64,000 nt of DNA from Trileptium ribeirensis (taxonomy: Eukaryota; Nematoda; Enoplea; Enoplida; Thoracostomopsidae), in NCBI GenBank assembly GCA_030248225.1, contig JASANE010029416.1, positions 1 to 64,000 of the forward strand. Direction: 5' to 3'. Position numbers and translations under genes: made by a program. This document shows, piece after piece, positions 11,700 to 21,999 of the stretch (position 1 is its first letter; the number at the start of each line of letters is the position of its first letter). The notes under the pieces are model-generated. The model saw only the letters and a program-made list of their open reading frames with translations, did not search any database and was not told the origin of the DNA.

Positions 11700-14690
11700 C
11701 CGCGGACCTAGCTTTGCCATCTGCATTATTATTGAGCTTCACAATACGCCCGTGCTTTCATTGATTACGGGAAGATTGTCCTTGATATGCACAACTGATA
11801 CTAGATCAGGCTTAGCGTCGCTCATGTTTCGTTGTCTAAGCCTCTCGACTGATCTCCTAAGGCTTAGTAGGCACTGAGTGCTCAAGTAAGCCAAAATCCG
11901 TCCAAAAGAAACTTGGTCTGCAACCACAAGCGTATCTTCCACTTTTGAGTAAATTAGGCTGCAGTCGTCCTCGATCAACGTGAATGATGGTAGACTACAG
12001 CGTGACCCGCCGGCGAAAGGAGCCAGTGATAATGGTAGGTACTAAGTGCGCCAAGTAAGCCAAAATTCGTCCAAAATAGACTCCGTCCGCTGCTACAAGC
12101 GTATCAGTTCGTCCACTTTTGAGTTAACTAGCTTGTAGTCGTCCTCGATCAACTTGAATGATGGTAGACTACAGTATGACCCACCGGTGAAATGCGCCGG
12201 TGATAATGGCGGTGTCGACAGGTCGACTTCGGGGTAGACGAGCGGCCGCGAATTTACCACTCTCATGACTTCACACGTGATGGTTTGTAATTCGCATAGG
12301 GACACGCTTCGGGAGTTCATCGAGCTTTTCAATGCCACCTTTACCACACCGACCAAACGTTCAAAAATCCGCCAATCCAGGGCGCTTGAATTCCTTCGGT
12401 CGTAGATTGCTGCTGGACAACTGGACTAGTCACCACATTTCGCCAGGGCCCCTGAATGTGGCGTTGGCGGCTATGAACTGTTTCGCGTTGTCCGAACAGA
12501 ACAACGACGGTTTGGCGTTAATGGCACAGAACCGCTGAAATCACAGCAGGAAGTGTTTCGTCGACATTTGCTCGACGACTTCTAGATGCACCGCACGCAC
12601 CACCGCACAGGTAAAGAGGCAGATCCATATTTTAATCCGCGGTTCGTCTTGGTGCTTTGGAGCGATATACAGTGGACCTAAGTTGTCGACGGAAATTGGC
12701 CTTTGCTGGGTAACGCGAATCTCCGGTAAGTCAGGCATTGTTGACGTTCGCACTGGCTCTCCGAGCCCGCGTTAGCAGTCGTAACACCCTCGGAGTACAT
12801 GCTTTCTTTGCGGGCGTCCGTGGATTATCCAGTGCTGATATTTTACATGTGATAGCGTGTGCGCCACGTCAACGTGAAGCAGCCGCTCATGGGCGTCTGC
12901 TATGATCAAGTCGGTATATCGATTATTCTTACGCAGTAGAATCGGATGTTTCGCTTCATCGTTGATATCAGTAAATCGCAACCGACCGTGGCACCGAAGA
13001 AGTTCATCAGTACCGATGAAGACATCCAATTGTTTGATCCTCCCCGTTGATCGTTTATAAGGACCGTGGTGCATCATGTCGGCAAAATGCTGTCGCTGGA
13101 CTTGACCATCCCATTACCGTTGCGCCTTGGAATCTTAAGCAACGGTTTACGTGCTTGACTTTCGAGGACTAGTCGGAGCGTTACCGATGACCCGCTTCAC
13201 CCAGCTGGTAACCCGCCAGAGACGAGTAAGTTGGGAAAACCGTTGGATGTCGATAGAATGCGGTTCCTGTTCCTAACAACAATTGATTTTGCACATCGCC
13301 ATGGACGTTCGACGCAACATCTGATGAATCCTTCACGCTGATGTCAATGTTGTCCGGCCATTAACTGACGTTGTCCGGTCCATCATGGTTCGCTGTTGTC
13401 CAGTGTTCGAGTTGTGCAACCACTAAACGCAACATCGGCAGGGTTTTCCTTCGTCCGTACATACCGGAATTCAAGGTCGACGTGAGAATTGATTTTCCGG
13501 AGTGGGTTTTTCACAGATTGAGTCGATATTGAATCGCCGTATATCTAATGGAAGACACATTTTGAATCGGATTACATATATTGATGTTTCACCGTGATCC
13601 GAAGCTCCTTTTCCAAGAATCTGATCAGTCTCCAGCCGATGGGCGCCGCCATCAGCTCTACTCGCGGGATCGTCATTTGTTTGATCGGTGCTACACGCGA
13701 TTTTGCGAAGCTGAGTTTAGAACTCACGCCGCTGATGACAGTACCTTGAGGTAGACCACTGCGGAATACGCCTTCACTGATGCGTTAACAAAGCAGTGAA
13801 GAAGGTACTCCATATCCACGTCAACACATCGTGGTATCGAATGATCCGCAATCTCTTCGAGTTGTGTCCAAACGTCGTTCCACTTGTTGATCACGTTGTC
13901 CGGCAGCTTATCAGCTCATCCGCATTGATCTTTCCAGAATGTCTGGATCAGTAACTTACTGGTGACTGTAATCGAAGAGAACCACCCACATTGGTCAAAG
14001 ATTTGGACCATGTGCTTCAACATAAACCGCTGCGTGTTGACTGAGTTTGTTTTAACATGCGTCCCGGAGCAGGCAAGAGTGTCGGCATTAATGTTCTTTT
14101 GTAGACCTAATACCTTCGTCGATTCACTTCAACCTTTCTCGCAGACTAATTGGGCGAAATCGGTATCGTTTATGAACCATTCCCAACGGTGCATTGACGC
14201 CGTCGCAAATATCTCTTTGGCGCCGGTGTAGAAGCGTTTCGCGTCATCACAGGTTGGTATCGATACAATCACGTTGTCAACGTAGATGTTGCTAGCAATC
14301 AGAGCGTCCACAGGGTGTGATAACTTCGCAAGAAGGTGTTGAATCACCGCAGCTAGTTTGAACGGGCTTGCCGCTACTCCGAACGGGACACGGGCGAACC
14401 GATATGTGACGAGATTGTCACCATGAGGAGAACTTCTCCGATCATTCACCCGGAGGAATCGGGGGACGTCGCGACAACTCTTCAGCAATCCTACCTGGAG
14501 AAACGTTTTCTCCATGTCGCTAACGATTTCGACCGAATGCAGCCATAATCGCATGAGCAAACCACATAAGTTGTCCGAGATCAGCGGTCCGCGGTGAAAG
14601 CATTCATTCAAACTCATATCTGACTTTCCTACCTTAGCCGAGACGTCGTAGGCGATGCGAAGTTTGGTGGTGGTAAGGATTGAAAAGCTC
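11700..14690 (-). pseudogene. BEL/Pao retrotransposon pol remnant (RT, RNase H, integrase)
   Basis: Reading leftward on the minus strand: a reverse-transcriptase segment at about 14690-14130 (TTTKLRIAYDVSAK start, LNECFHRGP, EKTFLQV, RFARVPFGVAASPF, and a YVDN box where the catalytic YVDD is usual); RT thumb and RNase H-like sequence at about 14130-13560 (TKVLGLQ, DQCGWFSS, IPRCVDVD, LMAAPIGWRL) spread over several frames with stops; the integrase zinc-binding region at 13077-12772 (KHPILLRKNN, ahead of HWIIHGRPQ); the integrase core at 12753-12541 (VDNLGPLYIAP, CLFTCAVVRAVHLEVV); and the integrase C-terminal part at 12356-11700 (VVNSRPL, LSPAHF, VVHIKDNLPV). Order and motifs fit BEL/Pao. Frameshifts and stops make it inactive as read. 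The 5' end is cut at the palindrome inner junction, and gag, protease and LTRs were not found. Confidence 0.9.
11885..12214 (-). repeat. Tandem duplication inside integrase C-terminal region
   Basis: A block of about 150-165 bp occurs twice, at about 11885-12033 and 12051-12214. Both copies share AAGTAAGCCAAAATYCGTCC, a GTCGTCCTCGATCAACKTG core and GAATGATGGTAGACTACAG. In translation both encode a variant of LPSFxLIEDDxxLxxSKVxD. The left copy is open in a different frame from the right copy. This is an internal duplication in the decayed pol gene. Confidence 0.85.
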
Positions 14691-15405
14691 GATGAACTCG
14701 AAGCTCCTAAACAACAAAAAGAGAAAACGCCGCTACAAGACGACACCGCAAACGATCACGGAACTATCCCCAAGAGAACACACAAGAAACTCAAAAACGA
14801 ACGAACACACAGCACAGACTAACGAACACCGCACAACCTACCAATCACTCCCGCCGGCAACACAATCCACGAGAGACACCAGCCAAACTAGAAGAAGAAC
14901 GCCAACCAATCGACACACGAGCACTCACCACAAGCCCAAAAAACGAGAGCGACAACGAAACAGAGCACGCAAGCCGATCTAAAGCATATAAGAGACAAAT
15001 CTCCAACAAGAAAGCACGCTAAAGCTCAATAAAACAGATGCAAAGCTGCCGCACAAAGCTCCATAAAAAACCATCTGCCGCCCCATACAAACTTATCCTC
15101 AATAGCTCACGCAGCCAGAAAGACACCAATTCCATACGCGGAGACAGTCGACCAAGAAGCCGCACTGCGCAACAAGAGAAAAAAAACGATAATCGCACAG
15201 AGCAATCCTACACTCTGAACTATAGTATCAACTATAAAAACACTCTAAAATGCGAATAGCCTTCCTCAGCCACATCAAAAATTATCCTCCTTCCTAAACT
15301 CGCTCCATCTACCCACTCTCAAAACCAAAAACATCACAAATAAATAACAATTATACTATCCACATCACATCATCAACCCAACATCACACACCACCCCCAC
15401 ATTTC
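14679..15405 (+). repeat. A/C-skewed, shortened inner end of the right palindrome arm
   Basis: This stretch is roughly half A and 30 percent C on the plus strand, with G and T depleted (for example the line at 14761). Despite that, it is collinear with the reverse complement of 11213-12333. Shared exact words include GAAAAGCTCGATGAACTC at its start, CCTCAATAGCTCAC, ACAGTCGACCAAG, CTATAAAAAC and CCTTCCTCAGCCACATC. It is about 727 bp against 1121 bp on the left, so much was lost by small deletions. The plus-strand ORF at 14680-14982 is a hydrophilic, basic, low-complexity product of the skew and probably not a gene. Confidence 0.85.
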
Positions 15406-18400
15406 TATTTATGGTCTCGAAATATCGACGATCGAAAAGATTAGGTAGTACGCGACGCTTTTGCGAATGCAGACGTGACGACATCGCCGAAAGATTGCGA
15501 ACGAACAGCCAATTCGAGCAGCACCAGGCTGAGATCAAGGAATGCCATTATCTATCCGGAATAGCTATGCCGCGCGCGACATATCTATATCGACGTAATG
15601 CTTCGTCAGCTGCGGCATCAATCAAGTCCGTTCCGTTAAGCCTTCGTTGTTGCCGCAGAATCGGTTGACAAACCGCTGGAACTGGAGTTTTTGGTGTCGT
15701 CTTCGAGCCATGAATGTGTTTGGACGACCGGATTTAGTCAGACACAACTGCTTGCAATAACTTTTCCCGGATTCAACGGTTTTGGTGAATGTCTCGAGGA
15801 TCTGGTTGTCCGCTGTCTTGCCGGTAATCTAAGTTCGATCGTCGGAAGTCCTCAAAACGATACACGGCAACCTAAGTCTCAACCTGCCATACCAAAGGTC
15901 TGTCTTGCTACTAGCTGACAGCCGAGCCCACCAAATCAGCGACATAGCAGGCGGTTTCGGGCAGCACATTCTTTTCGTAGGTCCAAGCGGCTCAGCAGCT
16001 GCAAATCCAGCCCACAACCTTTCATATTATAATCGTTTCTTGCGGCGTCCATGATGTGCAGCGGCCGAGGTCAACGCGTCGTAATTCGTGGACCCAAATG
16101 CAGCAGTTTCTACAGGCGAAGTTGGAGCAGCAGCCTGCTCTATGGGTCATCGTTACTGTACCGGTGCCGCACATTAATGTGCCAACCATTGCAGAATATT
16201 CCGGATGGATCCAACAGAGACTGTTCGGTATCTCCGGTATTCGGTGCCTCAACTGATCGAATGAAAACGACTGCCCGTTGGTGGTGAATGGCCAGCAAAA
16301 CAGCGATCTGTTCGACTTCGACCAGTTTCACCTCAACCATTGCGGATTCCGGAAGCTGATCTTAAAGTGGGCAACCATGCCACCTGCGATCAAATTTATC
16401 GCATTTACGATGACGCGACAACAACGCTCTCTTCATCGCGATCACAGTGGGCGATTCATCTAATCCTTGCGTGGAATTCATGCGACGTCGCCAGTGACAT
16501 TTTTCCGTGTGCCTTTCACACGTCTGTTAGCATGCGCCTATTGCGCATGCTGTCAGATGCTCAATTGACAATGTCCACAACATTGGCAGCAGCGGCGCTA
16601 TGGATATTGAACAGACATTCCGTGGTATTTCAAATGCCATTTAATAGCGACTGGTCGTTTTTCGTGTGATATACACACGGCATCATTAACTAAGTTCGGA
16701 GAGTGATTTTTCGCCGGCAACTCGTCGGCATTGTCCAGCAGGAGTGCCAAACCCTTTTTGAGTTGATTCGGGGTAATATAGAAGCGACGCATATTTTGTT
16801 GATTATATGAAAATGAGACAGACAAGTTTGATTTTAATAGTTAACTTAAGATTGTAAATTTACGGAGATGAGATCGAGGAATCAGAACTCTGTTGACATG
16901 GTAGACATGGTCGAATGCTTGTTAGTTCGTATTGTTAGTTCGTATTGTTTTGGTACTCGATTTTATGGGTATATATCAGATAGTTGTTTCGGCACAAATA
17001 GAATGCGCTTAAATTAAGTGTTATGTCTCAGCACTCTGTCGGTTATTCAACATCGGCTTTTATAATTCTGACGGTATCAATTCGGCTGCAAACTTGGACC
17101 CAATTGCATTCAGATTGTTAATACATTGCGTCCAACGCATCGGAGAATATTATGTGAAATACGCATTAAAGCATGCAATAGATGCTTAATCTTGGATAAC
17201 ATTGGTCCGTATGGACACGGGCATTTTACACTTCAAATATGACAGTATGCAATATGAAACTGACCACAGGGTTTCTTCTCAGTGCAGCTGCATAAGCACT
17301 GACCAAATAAATCATTGCCAATTTGCACAAATGACACTACCTGTTTAACCAAATTGACAAAGAAACACATATCTCCAGATATTTCAGCCATGTTTTCTGT
17401 AAAATGTCAACACTGGGTTTAATGTCGCAATGTATAGTGATGTATTGTAGATAAGTAATGGATTTGTAGTAGGAAAATGATGATAAGTAATAGTTGCATT
17501 GTAGATAACATTATATTGGTGATATGTCACGAAATATTGTAATTTACCTGTATCTATCTAATCATTTTTGATAAACGATCATAAAAGATATCACCATCAG
17601 AACCGGTAGGCAACATAATATCCGCTAAAAGGACTACTACATAGAAATAAATGCGGTTAATATGTCAGATAAGAAACAAACTGTGAAAAATCTGCAGTCA
17701 GTAGACTGACTAGCTATTCCGCATCATAAGAAGTTGTAATTTTTGACACAATAAATGTTGTATTTTCAATATAATTCTCATTAATTTACTGTGGACTATT
17801 GATACCCGATTTGAATAAATTAAAAAAAAATTTTAAACTAGTTGCCGCAACAACAATTTATTTGTATTATCTTCAGGGTTCCAGAATTAAAAGGTCTTCT
17901 TTCAGGCTTTTTCCAGAGTATCAAAATCGCGAAACCAATTATGCCAAAATATGCTTACTATGGAAACGAAATTGCGCTTACTAAAAGACCTAGGTGATTT
18001 GATTCAAACTAATTTTTGAAAATTAAATAGGAATATATAATGCATCATAAGATTATGGCCAAACCTAGTATAATAATATATACGTCTTTTTTTATTATTT
18101 TAGCGTAGAAGGAATTGCTAAATCTGTGGTAAATATTGTGGCAATATGACAGGGATAAGGCCCCATATATTATAATTCCACTGGTTAACACCTGTAGTTG
18201 ACAAGATAATAACTCATTTACTCATTGTCCTACAAACAGGATATTTACTTGTTTTGACCTTCATTTTTATCATCGTATTTACACGAATTGTTGTGTTAAA
18301 GAATTACAAAATTAAAGCAAGCGTTTTATCATTTTTTAGTTTTTTCTAAATTTTCTAAACGCACAAGCAGTAAACCACATTATAAATTTTGCCGATTACA

Positions 18401-19863
18401 TGAAATAAATAAAATTTCAGAATGTATTTTCACTAAATTGTGAGCAAATACTGCGTATAATCACATAAGCTCTGTATACAACATTCGCACTACAAACAAC
18501 AACACATATGCTAACTGCATACACTCGTATTAAACACAAATTTTAGATAAAACGATTTTACTGCAAAGTTTTAGGCAACCGCGTTTTTACATTTTGAGAA
18601 GCAAAGACCTGAAAAACTTATACTTTTTCAAGAACCCAAAATGATTAAGTAAGAGATCATTTAACAAAAACTTTCATTGGCAACTCTATTCAAAAGGGTA
18701 AGTGTGAAGACGAACCAGAAGGGTTACTAGCAGCTCCAATAAAAAAGGGTATCTGCGTCTTCGAGGGCAGCATGAAGATTATTACCACGAGTTACCTTAT
18801 TGTCGATGTGGTACCATAGTCGGCGTAGTTTTGTACCTCCCGACTATATCAAGACCGCAGTAATATGCGTGTTTTGCAAACGTGTCTGCGAATGGGACCA
18901 GCAGAAGTTGCGGTACTAGTTGCCGCTAAGTGTACTTAGGTTATGGTTTTACCCCAACGGCCTTCTCAAGAGTATAATATTTTCCAATGTTTCAATATTA
19001 CTGTACACCGTATATCCAGAAATATTAATAGATAGTTCATAAACTTATACAGTTGAGAAACATTTAGGTAATACATAGTAACTATACTTTATTTTACAGG
19101 GTATGAATATTTAACACAATATATAAGTATTCAAGCGATGTTTACTATTATACGCGTGTATTGACATAGTATATATAATAATAGGTTACATAGCCAATAA
19201 TACTACTTATGTGTTAGTATCTCAAGAACTGCTTGTCGAGTCTTGGTGATTTTTGGATATGTTTATATATTATAAAACAGTTTTGATTTGCATAGCTATA
19301 CAATGACTGCCTAACTAATTTTCACGTTTTATTGATTTTGTGTGATTATTGATATACGAAATGCAGTATCCAACAGTAAAAACGGTGGTGACATGAACTA
19401 ATAAAAACGTTTGTCCTGTCTAGTTGTAAAAATAGTAGAAAATGTAGAGGCTCTGTGAAGCAGGAAAAAATAGAGGTTCTGTGATGTAGTAGAAATAGTT
19501 GTGATGCTAGCTCTTTCTATATTCATCCGCCTGTATTGCCCGAATCAAAAAGCGACAGTTACGGGTTACATGTATTACTTTTTATTATGTTAACACTTTT
19601 TTGCACTAAATGGTGCTATACGTGTTGAGTATTACAATATAATACTAAAAGTAAGAATATTTGCATTTTACAATAGTAAACAATTATTCATTACACCAAC
19701 TTCTTCACACAATACTACATCAACTCTGCTAAACTTTATGTTACTGCCACTCAAGTAACCGCCAAATCCGATGTGCTGCCGCTGGCTTAGGCGCTCGTAA
19801 TAGCACCAAGACATTCAATCAAGTATTTGCATCGTTCTTTTGCAATAACCAAATTCACCAACC
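15406..19863 (-). repeat. Right arm of giant inverted duplication
   Basis: Reverse-complement copy of about 6766-11212, nearly identical, with scattered substitutions and indels. An example is about 20 extra bases near 16130 relative to the left arm. The clean match starts abruptly at about 15406 after the A/C-skewed inner segment. On the outer side homology stops at 19863 within an open frame (about 110 codons, minus strand, ending at 19787) that is cut in the left copy. The right flank is therefore the better candidate for the original flanking sequence. Confidence 0.93.
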
Positions 19864-20180
19864 TGCCGTCTGCTGCTTGCTTAGTCATTTTTGCCATTTC
19901 TAACATAACTTTGCAAGAGGCCTTTTCTCCCAATACCATTGCCTCGCTCGTCAACACAATTGCCTCGTTCGTCAAAGCATATTTTGTACAGTTGTTGCAA
20001 GAGCGCATAAATTCGTTCGCCAAACATATTGTTGCAAAATTAAACTGAATCGAATTTCTAGAAATTCGCAGACGTATATACTTTCTGGTAATGACATGCT
20101 CACATAATAAAATTCCGATATTTTAAGAGCAAAAAACCGACCTTTCTTTACTGTTGAAAGACAAGGCTGAATATGTGTAA

Positions 20181-20666
20181 TGCGCGACTAAACTTAAAAT
20201 GACCCCAGCAACCATCCTATTTTGTATTTTTTGGATAAAATTTGTTACGGAACGCTTTTTGGTCAATTGAAATTCACGTAAAACTGTTCGCGAACACAGC
20301 GCTCGCGATTGAAATCTAACCATTTTGTGTTCGCGAAAATTGAAGTAAAATTACCCAAATGTTTGAGAACGAAAATTTGTCGATTTGATTGTGACGTCAC
20401 TTTTGCATTAAATTTGTTCGCGAACACTGTATAATCCAAATTTAAATGATAATACATTAGGGAACAGAATTTCTGCAAACTGAAATCGCCAAAATTCTGT
20501 TCGAACACAAGGTCTAATTTCTGGCACTTGATTTGATTTTGCCAATTTTCGGTTAGCGAAAAACCGAATGAAATTAAGCCTGTTTTCCGTAACAAGGGTT
20601 TGCGATTCGATATCGGTAATGACAGAATAGGATGGTTGGCGGGGTCACCTTAAGTTTACTCACGCA
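20181..20666. mobile_element. Non-autonomous TIR element, copy 1
   Basis: The ends are inverted repeats of about 40 bp, beginning TGCGYGASTAAACTTAA and containing a GACCCC-GCAACCATCCTATTYTGT-like core. A second inner inverted pair, TTGTTACGGAA and TTCCGTAACAA, flanks the interior. The interior repeats GTTCGCGAACAC-type words. The same element recurs at 56942-57487, which defines a family. No transposase is present and no clear target duplication was found, so the superfamily is open. Confidence 0.8.
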
Positions 20667-20962
20667 TAAATGAAATTACAAAAACTCAGACAACTTGTGT
20701 CTATGTGTATGTATATGTGTTTTGTGTTTTAATTTTATACGTATTAACAATTAGAAAAATAAAATTATATTAGAGAACACATGTGCTAACATAGCAAATG
20801 TAGTGGAGACCTTAAGCGGTTTTACGAAAGAACGAGTCTTATATAAGAAGCGTGCTTTACCGAAAAGCGCGAGGTGTTGCAAAAATGCATTAATCAGTGT
20901 CGCTTTGGAGGTCACGTGAAATAAAACCAGCCCATCAACGAAAGAAAGGATACCTTTAACAG

Positions 20963-21033
20963 CCAATCAGCGACGAGTCAGTGAGTATTAAAAAGTATAA
21001 ATAGCAGTGAATTTTTAGAAATCCAACTCAGTT
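20963..21033 (+). promoter_or_regulatory. CCAAT-TATA-initiator promoter
   Basis: A CCAAT box (20963-20967, in AGCCAATCAG), a strong TATA box TATAAATAG at 20996-21004 and an initiator-like TCAGTTT at about 21028-21034 are arranged with normal spacing; TATA start to initiator A is 34 bp. They lie 47 bp upstream of the ATG at 21077. The order and spacing are seen directly; promoter activity is inferred. Confidence 0.65.
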
Positions 21034-21076
21034 TGATTTTCGAACGATACAGTTTAGTTAAGGAATTTATCCCGTA

Positions 21077-21422
21077 ATGAAATGTAATCGCAACAGTTGT
21101 ACTGGGGAATTTAACCACAAAGACGCTTTAATGCACTATGTAAATAGTGTACATAATGTAAATAATGCTAACTGCGACATTTGTGGACTTAGCCGTAAAA
21201 GACAATTTAATCTGCCACAGTCGCTTCCTCCACCTGTGCCTTAACCGTTGCCTAATATTGATGCAGTGCCACCACCTCCATAGGTACAGCACCCATATAT
21301 TGACAGTAATTTAAAAGTACAAAGTTTAAAGTAACGACAACCACGTCAGCTGCAGCAGCAAGTACAACTGATGGATCAGTCACATATGCAAGAGCATGCC
21401 ATAATTCGAATTAAACCAACAA
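21077..21422 (+). pseudogene. Zinc-finger, Gln/Pro-rich ORF interrupted only by stop codons
   Basis: From the ATG at 21077 a 55-codon frame starts with a C2H2-like finger (C3, C8, H20, H26) followed by a CxxC pair (C33, C36). It then becomes proline-rich and stops at TAA 21242. The same frame continues without any indel through TAG (21281) and TAA (21332) into a glutamine-rich stretch (QPRQLQQQVQL). Each stop sits where Gln would suit the surrounding composition and is one C-to-T step from CAA or CAG. A good promoter precedes it. It is most likely a recently decayed gene of a mobile element. The ending is unclear because a dispersed repeat starts near 21443. Confidence 0.5.
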
Positions 21423-21442
21423 TCAGATTTTTGGCCGATGTT

Positions 21443-21830
21443 ACCTTTAGGAGCGGATGTAACAGAAAAAATAATAGCTTAGAGCGGGGAGTTCGGGGGC
21501 GGCAGCCCCCTACTTAGGCTTAGGCTTAGTACATGACCCATATAGGCAAGGGCGCCCGCAGAAATTTTTCCAGAGGGGGGCAAGAATTTTTTTCTTATTT
21601 AAGACTCGTTTACCGCACCGCATTAAGGCAACTTGTAAACACAAAATTTCACAAGGGGGGACCCTTATGATTTTTCCGCACCTCCATTTTCCAGGGGGGG
21701 GCAAGTGCCCCCCCTTGCCCCCCCTGCGGGCGCCCCTGCATATAGGGACCTTAGCTTAGGCTTACCCTAAGGCTTAGGCTTAGCATATTGAGAACGACAT
21801 GGCATGCACTTCACTTCCGCCCCTAAAACT
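21443..21830. repeat. TTAGGC-containing dispersed repeat, copy 1 (carries a hAT MITE)
   Basis: Ends resemble inverted repeats: TTTAGGAGCGGATGTAA on the left and TTCACTTCCGCCCCTAAAA on the right. Inside are CTTAGGCTTAGGCTTAG at about 21514 and further TTAGGC-like words at about 21750-21790. The reverse complement of 24828-25057 aligns with it, except for the inserted 192-bp element. It is probably itself a MITE-like element about 200 bp long before the insertion. Confidence 0.7.
21547..21738. mobile_element. hAT-type MITE with perfect 8-bp target duplication
   Basis: The terminal inverted repeats are CARGGGCGCCCGCAG (15 bp; left CAAGGG, right CAGGGG as read inward). It is flanked on both sides by CATATAGG (21539-21546 and 21739-21746), an exact 8-bp target-site duplication as expected for hAT. 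The related repeat at 24.9 kb has an uninterrupted CATATAGGGACC at the same place and represents the empty site. The element is 192 bp, contains G- and C-runs, and encodes nothing. Confidence 0.92.
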
Positions 21831-21999
21831 GATATAGGCCAGATTCATTGTCTCGTCACCCAGTCGGGGCTGGTTTCTTAGCGAGCAGCGATCTGCTATC
21901 TAATGGCAAGCTCTTGCTTCTTTGGTACTGTGCTTATAGTAAGTAGAATTAATATGATATTTGAGTTCGCAGTTTGTACATACATCGTGTTTTAAAGGT

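Noticed and set aside
14680..14982. 100-codon basic plus-strand ORF next to the BEL/Pao pol, possible gag-like protein
   Set aside because: Its residues reflect the A/C skew, and the DNA is a degenerate reverse copy of the integrase C-terminal region, so it is not an independent gene.
21077..21422. UAR codons reassigned to glutamine in the nuclear code
   Set aside because: TRIQK, TMEM129 and the ShKT exons in the same window have no internal stops and end at TAA, TGA and TAG, so the host code is standard.
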